Below, piece after piece: positions 8,772 to 16,752 of a DNA stretch of 25,226 nt. The stretch's first letter is position 1. Every line of letters starts with the position of its first letter. The translations under genes were made by a program, and so were the position numbers. The DNA comes from Puniceicoccales bacterium (GTDB lineage: Bacteria; Verrucomicrobiota; Verrucomicrobiia; Opitutales; UBA953), in NCBI GenBank assembly GCA_031279675.1, contig JAITIB010000076.1, positions 1 to 25,226 of the forward strand, in the 5' to 3' direction. The notes below the pieces were generated by a model. The model had not been told where the DNA came from. It did no database searches and was given only the letters and a program-made list of their open reading frames with translations.

Positions 8772-9239
8772 ATGCAAAAAGCACAGTCCCTATTTCAGCG
8801 CATCGTGCTCGTCCTCACGCTTCTGGCGTGGACGGCGGCGACGGGTGTGCACTGGGATGTGCTCCAAATCGTGGCTTACGGGAAAATGACGGTAAATTTT
8901 TCAACATCGAAAAATCTCACCCTCGCACAGGCCGCAGCCAAGGCGCTCTCGGGCGAGGCGCCTTGCACACTTTGCAAAATGGTAAGCGCGGCAAAAGGCG
9001 CCAACGCCAATGACGCCCCAACCATCGCAACCGCCAGCACAGCCGGAACCTCCGGCAAGGCTCCCATCGCGAAAAAGACGGATTTAAAAAAACTTTCCCA
9101 CAGCTTGCCGCCACCGATGGCAGGCCTGCCGACAATCGCCATGAGTTTCGCACCGCGCCTCGTTGACGCGGATCGGCTGCCGCCTTCCCCCGCACTGGAC
9201 GTCCCGGCGCCCCCGCCCAAGCCATCCGCCCTCGCGTAA
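8772..9239 (+). CDS. Small secreted CxxC protein preceding a TonB copper receptor (DUF2946-like)
   Basis: The product is a 155-residue protein with an N-terminal hydrophobic segment (IVLVLTLLAWTAATG, about residues 11-25), so it is exported or membrane-anchored. A GEAPCTLCKMV motif has Cys65 and Cys68, followed by a low-complexity Ala/Thr/Pro tail. Small proteins with a hydrophobic start and a C-P/T-L-C-K motif occur just upstream of TonB copper receptors in verrucomicrobia and resemble the DUF2946 class. This link is from memory and no domain search was possible. The spacing to the receptor start is 314 bp. A periplasmic metal-binding or accessory role is inferred from the Cys pair and the neighbour. 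Confidence 0.75.
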   Translation: MQKAQSLFQRIVLVLTLLAWTAATGVHWDVLQIVAYGKMTVNFSTSKNLTLAQAAAKALSGEAPCTLCKMVSAAKGANANDAPTIATASTAGTSGKAPIAKKTDLKKLSHSLPPPMAGLPTIAMSFAPRLVDADRLPPSPALDVPAPPPKPSALA

Positions 9240-9553
9240 GCGCGGACTGCCCGCCGCACCAGCTCCGCTTCGTGGAGCCGCGCGCGGTCGCCCAAGCCGG
9301 ACTCGGGAGCGTCCTCTTTTGAGACATTGTTGGGACGCACCGGGCAAAGGCGCCAGCATGGGAGGCAACCCGCCGAAGCCAAGCACCGCAAACCCTTGGT
9401 TTCGCACCGCACGCCGCCAGAAGGGCAACCCAAACAACAATCGTCCCCTGTTTGAAAACCTCCGCTTCCGCCGATCCCGGCAACAGCGACGAGCAACAAG
9501 TAACTCCAATGATACCCACCAAAACCAACACCAACATCCACTCACTCACGACA
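9240..9553. other. Intergenic region before the TonB receptor, no recognised gene
   Basis: This is GC-rich leader sequence of about 314 bp. It holds a 5-bp inverted repeat CGTCC (9311-9315) / GGACG and an AAACC-CTT-GGTTT dyad near 9409. No riboswitch consensus could be matched. An in-frame ATG at 9452 exists for the receptor but is not favoured. Confidence 0.4.
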
Positions 9554-11769
9554 ATGAAAATCTTCACAAACAATATTGATTCCACCACCACCGCCAACCG
9601 CGCCCAAGGCGCAGCCAACCACGCCGCGCCGGGAACGCGAGTCCCCAAGCCCGCTGCCCTCCGCCCGCACCGCAAGCTCCTGCTCGCGGCAGCCGTCCTC
9701 CTGACCAGTGCCACGCCCGGCGTTCACTCCGCCGAAGACGAGGCCCGCCCGCCCGCTGAGGCCGCCGACGGCATCGTCCGGATCGACCCAGTCGTCGTCT
9801 CGGCACCACGTCCCGGAGACACTCCCCTCGTCGCCATACTCGACACCCAGTCCGCCGCCCGGCCCGGCCCCGCCCAAGACGGCGCCGACATCCTCCGCGA
9901 CATCCCGGGCGTCAACATCTCCCGCAAAGGCGGCACGGGCGGTGAAGTCTTCCTGCGCGGCGCGGGTGGCTCCCGCCTCAACCTGCTCCTCGACCACGAA
10001 AGCATCCTTGGCGGCTGCCCCGGACGCATGGACCCGCCCAGCGCCTACATCTTCCCGGGCGACTTCGAAAGCGTCACCGTTCTCAAAGGCCCGTCCGCCG
10101 TCAGCCACGGCCCCGGCAACTCCGCCGGAGTCATTCTCTTCAAATCGCCCATCCCACGCTTCGAAGCACCCGGCGCGCACGCCACCCTCGCCACCGGCTA
10201 CGGCACCGCCAACCGCAACGACCAGCAGGCCGCCATCACCGTCGGCATCCCCCAAGCCTACGCCAAATTTGACTATTCCCGCACCGCCGCCGACGACTAC
10301 CGCGACGGCACCGGAACACGAGTCCACTCCAACTACGACCGCCAAGGCGCCCGCGCCGCCATCGGCTGGACCCCGGACACCGACACCCTTCTCGAAGCCC
10401 ACGCATCCCTCGCCACCGGCCACGCCGCCTACGCCCACTCCGCCATGGACGCCGCCCGCCTCGACCGCCTCGGCACAGGACTGCGCTTCGAGAAAAAGAA
10501 CATCTCCCCCGTGCTCCAATCCGTCGAAATCGGCGCCTACCACAATGCTGCGGACCACGTTATGGACAACTTCACCCTGCGCCCACCACCAACCACAGGC
10601 ATGATGGCCGGCGGCACCTCCAGCAACGTCTCCCACACCCTCTACGGCGGACGCGCCCTCGCCACCCTCGCCCCCGCCACCGGCAACCTCCTCACCCCAG
10701 GCCTCGACTTCACCCTCGCCACCCACGACCAGCGCTCCGGCACCCGTGCCTCCTCCTACAAAAACAACACCCGCAACCGCGACGCCTCCCTCGACACCAT
10801 CGGCATCTTCCTCGAAGACACCCACCACTTCAGCCCCGCCTCCCGCCTCAACACCGGACTGCGCCTCAACGCCTGGTTTGCCAAGGACCACCGCGCCCCC
10901 CAGTCCGCCGGCGGCGGCATGGGAGGCGGCATGGGAGGTGGCGGCAAAGCCACAGGCGGACAAGACCGCGACGACTGGCTCCCCTCCGCCTTTATCCGCT
11001 ACGAACACGACCTCGCCGCCCCCCTTCATGGGCTCTCCCTCTATGCCAACCTCGGGCACACCACACGCGCCCCCGACTACTGGGAACTCTTCTCCTACGA
11101 ATCCACCAACACCAACAGCGCCTTCCTCACCAAGCCCGAGCGCACCACCCAACTCGACCTCGGCACCCAATACAAACACGGCCCATTCGCCCTGCGCCTC
11201 TCCCTCTTCGGCGCCGCCATCGACGACTATATCCTCGCCGAACGCCGCGCCAACCCCGCCACCGGAGCCACTCGCGCGCTTACCCGCAACATCACCGCCG
11301 CCACCATCGGCGGCGAGCTCACCGCCGCCTACACCCTCGAACTCGGCGGCGGGCAGCTCCAAATAGACGCCACCCTCTCCTACGTCCGCGGACACAACCG
11401 CAGCGACTCTGCCCCCCTCGCCCAACTGCCCCCGCTCGAAGGCCGTCTCGCCCTCGGCTACGTCCACGGCAACTGGTCCTTTGGCGCCACAGCACGCGCC
11501 GCCGCAACCCAGCACCGCCACGCCATCAACCAGGGCACCGTCACCGGATACGACCTCGGCCCAACCCCCGCCTTCGCCACCCTCGACCTCAACATCGGTT
11601 ACCCCCCACGGACTGGCTCGACCTCTCCCTCGGCGTTGACAACCTCTTCGACACCGCCTGCGCCGAACACTTGAACCGCCCCGGAACCGGCTATCCCGGC
11701 TACGCCACCTCCCTCCGCGTCAACGAACCCGGGCGCACCCTCTGGCTCAAAGCGCGCATCCACTTTTGA
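9554..11769 (+). CDS. TonB-dependent outer-membrane copper receptor (OprC/NosA-like), frameshifted at the C-terminus
   Basis: This is an outer-membrane barrel that imports copper using TonB energy. The plug domain has ADILRDIPGVNISRKGGTGG and GGEVFLRGAGGSRLNLLLD. The segment GGCPGRMDPPSAYIFPGDF carries Cys155 and Met159, the CxxxM copper-binding arrangement described for OprC. GPGNSAGVILF and barrel strands follow, with a Gly/Met-rich loop GGGMGGGMGGGG. A signal peptide (KLLLAAAVLLTSATPG) lies about 40 residues in. The open frame ends early at 11674. A one-base loss in the C-run at 11603-11608 moves the true C-terminus into the next frame, where DWLDLSLGVDNLFDTACAEH continues to a final KARIHF at 11769, with the terminal Phe expected for barrel assembly. 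The length, 2216 nt, is one base short of whole codons. Confidence 0.88.
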
Positions 11770-12134
11770 GCAACGAAACAGGTCTCCCAAAGCCGCCCTG
11801 CGATGATACCCCGATCCGAAACCAGAGTTTATCCGGTGAAAACGCTCACACGGTCAAAACTGGGGAGGGCATTTTCCACCCAGTGGGAAAACCGACAGTG
11901 CCGGCAAAACCAAGCGGCGCGTCCGTCGCCGTGCACGGCAGCAAAGCCCTCCTTGAACACGCAAAGAGGGGAGACCGACAAAATGCATCGCCAAGGGCAC
12001 CCCCGAAACAATCGCCGAAGGAGACACCCCACCGTACCCTATCTCTCCTCCAAGCGCAGGAGATTTCCCGTTCAAGAAGGAAAGCGCCACGCCCTGTGCC
12101 ACACAGGACGCGGCAGCCCGGACAACGCTTTTGA
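11770..12134. other. Intergenic stretch between convergent genes, no convincing gene
   Basis: The block lies between the receptor (+) and the PEP-CTERM protein (-), which converge. A bulged hairpin TTTTCCAC-CCA-GTGGGAAAA at 11871-11890 could end the receptor transcript but lacks a T-run. Short frames on both strands have no recognisable motifs or good starts. Possibly a repeat-derived spacer. Confidence 0.4.
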
Positions 12135-13235
12135 TTAAGCCTTTTTCCGCCTCCTCCTAACCAAACAAAGCAGTCCTACCAACGCGCCTCCTATCACTCC
12201 GATTTCGGCGGGTTCAGGAATCGGCGCAAGGCTGGCGACGCGAAACCCGAGGGTGCTGTTCTCAGCTACGGGAAAGCGGTTCGGCCGCGACGAGCCAGCG
12301 GCGAGGCTCGAAGCACTGTAGGTGTACGAGGCCCCGCGAACAACGCGGGCGGTTGTGTACGTTTCATGCGGGCTGTCCGTCCACTCCCACACATTCCCGG
12401 TCATGTCAACGGCTCCGTATGCACTCGCGTATCCTTCAAAAAAATCCACCTCGTTCATGTAATACGTCCTATTTCCAAAGCCATCACCCATCGTATTGTA
12501 ATACACATTACCTCCTTCATAGTAGTTCGCGTAATCATGGCTTATCGTGTCTCCGTTGCGCCCACCAAACGCATATGTGTAATATCCGGCTCCTCCGCTC
12601 TTGTTAGGATCGTAATACGCTGCCTTATACCACTCATTCTCCGTAGGCAACGCCACCGCTCCGGCTTGCCCCCATAGCGCTGTCCGTTCTGCATTATCTC
12701 CAGCGGACATATTGTAGATCCCATCCTCGGTACTGCCGCCTCCGTTCGTCAGCCAGTTGCAAAACCGCTTCGCTGACAGCAAAGTCACATACACCACAGG
12801 ACGCTTCGCGTAAACGTCCTCGTCCAACAAACTGTAACTGTAGGTGCCTGCAGTCTCGGTCCGTTTTATCCCATTATAAGCATCGTTGGAACCGGCCATG
12901 TTGGGACTATACAGGTTCTTTATGCCTTGATTGGCTGGCAGATCGACAACCGACCTGTCCGTTGCCACGGCATTCAGGAAGTCCACCCACTGCCCCTGCG
13001 TCACTGCATACTTGCTGATGTAATACTCGTAGCCAACATCGCCATAGACAGTCCCATTGAACGTGTCCTGACCGTTGTTTATATCCCCAATGTGCGCGAA
13101 GGATATCTCCTTCGAAAGACCTTGGTAGGTCACGTCCACGTAAGTGGCGCCCTCCGCAGGTGGCGTCAACGCCACCGCGGCCATCGCAGACGCCCCAACA
13201 AGGACTCTCTTCGTTATTCTATTACTTGTTTTCAT
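12135..13235 (-). CDS. Exported FGE-sulfatase-domain protein with PEP-CTERM sorting signal
   Basis: The product is a 366-residue protein of the SUMF1/EgtB/PvdO fold. A signal peptide (RVLVGASAMAAVALTPPAEG) is followed by family blocks: YYISKYAVTQGQWVDFLNAV, PVVYVTLLSAKRFCNWLT, LPTENEWYKAAYYDPNKSGG, AVDMTGNVWEWTDS and RVVRGASYTYSASS. The C-terminus has IPEPAEIG, one transmembrane helix and a RRRRKKA cluster, the PEP-CTERM signal processed by exosortase. The two active-site cysteines of true formylglycine-generating enzymes are absent (RGASYTYS in place of the Cys-containing stretch), so a binding or structural surface role is more likely than catalysis. Base composition is clearly AT-richer than neighbours, hinting at transfer or relaxed selection. 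The leader is AT-rich (AAAGAGAAAAAGC before ATG). Confidence 0.9.
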   Translation of the reverse strand: MKTSNRITKRVLVGASAMAAVALTPPAEGATYVDVTYQGLSKEISFAHIGDINNGQDTFNGTVYGDVGYEYYISKYAVTQGQWVDFLNAVATDRSVVDLPANQGIKNLYSPNMAGSNDAYNGIKRTETAGTYSYSLLDEDVYAKRPVVYVTLLSAKRFCNWLTNGGGSTEDGIYNMSAGDNAERTALWGQAGAVALPTENEWYKAAYYDPNKSGGAGYYTYAFGGRNGDTISHDYANYYEGGNVYYNTMGDGFGNRTYYMNEVDFFEGYASAYGAVDMTGNVWEWTDSPHETYTTARVVRGASYTYSASSLAAGSSRPNRFPVAENSTLGFRVASLAPIPEPAEIGVIGGALVGLLCLVRRRRKKA

Positions 13236-13367
13236 GCTTTTTCTCTTTGTTTGTTATTTTGTTGTTTGTTTCGTCCCAACACGGGGCAAAAAGGGGACGG
13301 ACAATGTCCAAAACGGGAGAAGATTCCACGGCGCGCTCCGCGTGCGCGTCCTGTCAGAAAACGGTAG

Positions 13368-13388
13368 GGACGGCTCGCCGAGCCGTCC
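13368..13388. repeat. Perfect 10-bp palindrome
   Basis: GGACGGCTCG (13368-13377), a single C, then CGAGCCGTCC (13379-13388) forms a perfect dyad about 130 bp upstream of the PEP-CTERM gene. No T-run follows on either strand. It may be an operator or a mobile REP-like hairpin. Confidence 0.5.
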
Positions 13389-13431
13389 GCATTCCTCCCG
13401 CCACCAATGGCAAAAACCCTTCCCTCCCAAA

Positions 13432-13458
13432 CAATTACGAGATAATTGGGGGGGGGGG
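13432..13458. repeat. AT dyad followed by an 11-base G homopolymer
   Basis: CAATTA (13432-13437) / TAATTG (13443-13448) is an inverted repeat whose last base starts a run of 11 G (13448-13458). The tract directly borders the interspersed repeat copy A. Such a run is prone to length change. Confidence 0.6.
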
Positions 13459-13460
13459 TC

Positions 13461-13740
13461 GGCGCGGTGCCCGCGCGGTCATTGACCGGCTGCGCCGGTT
13501 TCCGCCTGCGGCGGGAGGTTCCGCAAACGGAGCTGCTGCGCGCGAGGTGAGTCCAGTAAACGGAACGGCGAAGTCAGTCGCCGACACCCTGCTGGTGGTT
13601 TCATTGCAACGAAGCGAGGCTGGGACACCTCCGGCGACTGAAGTCGCCGTTCCGCCAACAACAAAAACGGCGTCTTGGGTGAAACCAAGGGCGTCGGCAG
13701 TGGCGTTGGGAACGAAGGCAGTCATGTGGCGTTGTCAGGA
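13461..13740. repeat. Interspersed repeat, copy A
   Basis: The left end GGCGCGGTGCCCGCGCGGTC, the CCGCCTGCGGCGG-AGGTTCCG block and the right end (AGTGGCGTTGGGAACGAAGG then CAGTCATG) match copy B at 19969-20182. The centres differ. Copy A has an extra insert with a 22-nt inverted repeat, 13562-13583 against 13632-13653, with two mismatches (arms begin GGAACGGCGA). Both copies read on the minus strand give short peptides starting MTAF and ending in TARAPR, but base-level end conservation suffices to explain this. Confidence 0.6.
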
Positions 13741-13793
13741 AGGTTCAAAAAGAAGTCAGAAAGGGGACTGGCCACACCGATTTCCCTGCATGT

Positions 13794-14501
13794 CTAATGC
13801 CTGCCGGGCTGCCCATAATACGCGCCCGCGCCATGTTTGCGAAAGAAATGCTTGTCGAGAAGGGTCGGCGGCACGGGCGCTGCCTCCGGATTCAGCTCCA
13901 GAGTCCGCCGGGCCATGTCGGCGACAATTTCCAGCGCCATCGCCGCCTCGACCGCCCGTTCGCCCGACGCACCCCACGTAAACGGCCCGTGATTGCGCAC
14001 GAGCACCGCCGGACACTCCAGCGGATTGAGCTTTGCCCCGGCGAAACGCTCCACAATCACCCCGCCCGTCTCCCATTCGTAATCACCCGCGATCTCCTCC
14101 GGGGAAAGCGCCCGGGTTACAGGAACCGCGCCGTGAAAATAATCGCAATGCGTCGTCCCCATGCACGGGATCCCGCGCCCGGCCTGCGCGAACGCGACGG
14201 CGTTGCGCGAATGCGTGTGCACGATGGCGCGGATGCCGGGAAAGCTCAGGAACAACCGGCGGTGCGTGGGCGTGTCGGACGAAGGCCGCAGCGCGCCCTC
14301 GATCACGCGCCCCTCATAGTCGATCACCACCATGTCGTTGGGGGAAAGGCGCCCGTAATCCACGCCACTGGGCTTGATGGCAAAAACGCGCCTTTCGGGA
14401 TCGGCAACGGAAACGTTGCCAAATGTGAGATAGACCAGGCCCGTGCGCGGCAACGCAAGATTCGCGGCGTGGCATTCTTCCTTGAGCAAACGATAACTCA
14501 T
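13794..14501 (-). CDS. araD: L-ribulose-5-phosphate 4-epimerase
   Basis: The enzyme interconverts L-ribulose 5-phosphate and D-xylulose 5-phosphate, feeding arabinose into the pentose phosphate pathway. The 235-residue length matches AraD (231 in E. coli). The start at 14501 gives MSYRLLKEECHAANLALPRT, aligned with the AraD N-terminus. Key segments are LTFGNVS, IKPSGVDYGRLSPNDMVV, PSSDTPTHR, VHTHSRNAVAFAQAGRGIPC, THCDYFHG and the LVRNHGPFTWG His. It ends TLLDKHFFRKHGAGAYYGQ. Zinc ligands are the two His of HTHS and the later His. AraD belongs to the class II aldolase family, but the whole-length match favours the epimerase over fuculose aldolase. It lies 76 bp after ispG on the same strand. 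No araA or araB is in the window. Confidence 0.93.
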   Translation of the reverse strand: MSYRLLKEECHAANLALPRTGLVYLTFGNVSVADPERRVFAIKPSGVDYGRLSPNDMVVIDYEGRVIEGALRPSSDTPTHRRLFLSFPGIRAIVHTHSRNAVAFAQAGRGIPCMGTTHCDYFHGAVPVTRALSPEEIAGDYEWETGGVIVERFAGAKLNPLECPAVLVRNHGPFTWGASGERAVEAAMALEIVADMARRTLELNPEAAPVPPTLLDKHFFRKHGAGAYYGQPGRH

Positions 14502-14577
14502 GACGCGCCAGTAACGCGGAACGCGCGCCACCGGGGCAAGAGAAATAAGACACGCCGGGCAACGCCCACGGCGCGCG

Positions 14578-16665
14578 TCAAGTGGCGTCCGGATCGACCC
14601 ATTTGCCATGCTCCCGGATCAAATCGACAAGGCGGTCAACAGCCTCCTCCTGCGGAATGCCAAACCGCACGCACTCGCGGCGCACATAGAGATTGATCTT
14701 GCCCGGCGCCCCCCCGACGTAGCCGAAATCCGCATCCGCCATTTCCCCCGGCCCATTCACGATGCAACCCATGACCGCGATCGTCACCCCCTTGAGGTGC
14801 CCGGTGCGCGCCTTGATTTTCAACGTGGTCGCCTGAATGTCAAAAAGCGTCCGCCCGCAACTCGGGCAGGCAACATATTCAGTCTTGGAAACACGCATCC
14901 GCGCCCCCTGCAAAATGTCGTACGCAAGCACAAGCGCCTTGGCGGGCGTGGGCGCGGTCTCGACACTGATCAAATCGCCAATCCCCTCGCAAAACAACGC
15001 CCCGCTGAGCATGGATGCCTCAATGAGACGGGAAGGGAAATCGTTGGCCGCACCCGCGGCAACCGCATTGGCCAGCGTATTGCGAATCCACACAGGCGCC
15101 GCAACCCCGTGGCGCCGGAGCGCCGCGACAAGAACGCGGTGACTGCCAAGCGCATGGCACCCACCCGCGGCATCGGGCACGGCAAGCGTGCAAATCACAC
15201 GCGCAGGATCCGCGCAGGCAAGCACGGGCGCAAGCGCGGCAACAACGGCGTCCACCGGCGCGCCACCGCCAAAATCCACCGCAAGCAACGCATCGTGTTT
15301 CCCCGCCAAGGCAAGCCACCCGGCAAGCGCGGCCTCCGTGTGAACGCGGCACACGAAAACGAGCCGCACAGCGGCATTGCCCCATTGAAAACCCACCCGC
15401 TCAAAATCCCCGGCACAAAGCCGCGCCACATCCACCTCGACAAACAAAGCCCGGACAACACCCCCGAGCCCCCGCCCAAGCGTCCGCACCGCCAGAATCT
15501 CCCCCTCATCCGCAAGCCCCACCAGCAACCCCTCGGCACGCACCTCCTTCTGCCCAGCGTGCGCCTCGCGCAACTCGCGCACAATGCCCTCAACATCCCC
15601 CAACGCCCTCCCCGCCGGCACAACCACACGCGGAGGATTCCCCCCGCCAACAGCACAACCCGCGCCAAACGCCACAAGCGCGGCATCACGCCGCCGGTAT
15701 TGGAGCGAAAAAGACTCCCCCCCCAACACACCATCCCCCCGCGCCGCACCCGCCGCCGCGCCACGCGCCCACAACTCCCGCGCACGCGCCGCAAGATCCG
15801 CGGCAACAGGAATCTCATACCACGGATCCTCCGTGAGCGAAACACGCAACGTGTCCCCAAGCCCGTCCTGCAACAACGCGCCAATCCCGATCGCAGACTT
15901 GATCCGCGCATCCTCGCCCTCCCCCGCCTCGGTGACACCCAGATGCAACGGATAACGCATCCCCTCCGCATCCATCCGCGCCACCGCAAGACGATACGCC
16001 TCGATCATCACCTTCGGATTCGACGCCTTCATCGAAAGCACAATGTCATGAAAACCATGGCTCTCGCAAATGCGGATAAACTCCAACGCCGACTCCACCA
16101 TGCCCAACGGCGAATCCCCGTAGCGATTCATGATCCGGTCCGACAACGACCCATGATTCGTCCCGATGCGCAACACCCGCCCAAGCTCCCTCGCCCTCAG
16201 GACAAGCGGCGAAACCGCCGCGTGAATGCGCCCCAACTCCGCATCATACTCCCCGTCCGAATACTCCCGCGCACTGAAACGCTTCCTGTCCGCGTAATTG
16301 CCCGGATTAATCCGCACCTTCTCAACATGCTCCACCGCCTCCATCGCCGCCGCGGGGATGAAATGGATGTCCGCCACAAGCGGCTGCCCAAAACCCGCCG
16401 CGCGAAACCCGCGGCTGATCTCGCGCAACGCCGCCGCCGCCGCCCTGTTCGGCGCCGTAATGCGCACAATCTCGCACCCCGCCTCCGCAAGATTGATGCA
16501 CTGCCGCACAGTGGCATCCACATCAAGCGTGTCCGAAGTCGTCATCGACTGCAGACGCACCGGATTGCCCCCGCCAACGCCAACATTACCAATCCGGACC
16601 TCCCGCGTCGCACGGCGCAACGCACGACAACGCGAAAGACAATACTGAGTGTTGCTCTGAACCAT
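14578..16665 (-). CDS. ispG: 4-hydroxy-3-methylbut-2-enyl diphosphate synthase (flavodoxin/ferredoxin type), long form
   Basis: This [4Fe-4S] enzyme of the MEP isoprenoid pathway converts MEcPP to HMBPP. The start at 16665 gives MVQSNTQYCLSRCRALRRAT, and a GTG at 16752 would add 29 unsupported residues. The N-terminal barrel has VGVGGGNPVRLQSMTTSDT, VADIHFIPAAAMEAVEHV and KVRINPGNYAD. The iron-sulfur domain has CPSCGRTLFDIQATT and VMGCIVNGPGEMADADFGYV, with Cys ligands and the conserved Glu. The product, 695 residues, is much longer than the short bacterial form (about 370-400) because of an insert between barrel and cluster domains, roughly residues 290-560. This is the large type of Chlamydia, Bacteroidetes and plants. 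It is co-directional with uvrA (87-bp gap) and araD. Confidence 0.95.
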   Translation of the reverse strand: MVQSNTQYCLSRCRALRRATREVRIGNVGVGGGNPVRLQSMTTSDTLDVDATVRQCINLAEAGCEIVRITAPNRAAAAALREISRGFRAAGFGQPLVADIHFIPAAAMEAVEHVEKVRINPGNYADRKRFSAREYSDGEYDAELGRIHAAVSPLVLRARELGRVLRIGTNHGSLSDRIMNRYGDSPLGMVESALEFIRICESHGFHDIVLSMKASNPKVMIEAYRLAVARMDAEGMRYPLHLGVTEAGEGEDARIKSAIGIGALLQDGLGDTLRVSLTEDPWYEIPVAADLAARARELWARGAAAGAARGDGVLGGESFSLQYRRRDAALVAFGAGCAVGGGNPPRVVVPAGRALGDVEGIVRELREAHAGQKEVRAEGLLVGLADEGEILAVRTLGRGLGGVVRALFVEVDVARLCAGDFERVGFQWGNAAVRLVFVCRVHTEAALAGWLALAGKHDALLAVDFGGGAPVDAVVAALAPVLACADPARVICTLAVPDAAGGCHALGSHRVLVAALRRHGVAAPVWIRNTLANAVAAGAANDFPSRLIEASMLSGALFCEGIGDLISVETAPTPAKALVLAYDILQGARMRVSKTEYVACPSCGRTLFDIQATTLKIKARTGHLKGVTIAVMGCIVNGPGEMADADFGYVGGAPGKINLYVRRECVRFGIPQEEAVDRLVDLIREHGKWVDPDAT

Positions 16666-16752
16666 GTTTGAGAATGAAGAAAAAAACCAACCCCCACCAT
16701 GCCCGCGCACCGCCACCTTGCGAAACAAAATTGCCCCACCCCCCCGCGACAC

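Noticed and set aside
9240..9553. Possible second cobalamin riboswitch before the TonB receptor
   Set aside because: Both strands were compared with the core consensus and none of the diagnostic blocks found at 3088-3139 are present.
9542..11521. 659-residue minus-strand open frame opposite the TonB receptor
   Set aside because: Gly/Val/Ala-rich shadow caused by GC-rich codon use. The sense strand has full receptor motifs.
11854..12102. Small minus-strand frame with GKSPALGGEIGYGG
   Set aside because: No ribosome binding site or known domain. It may be part of an intergenic repeat but only one copy is visible here.
14608..16671. 687-residue plus-strand open frame opposite ispG
   Set aside because: Antisense shadow of ispG with low-complexity Arg/Pro-rich translation.
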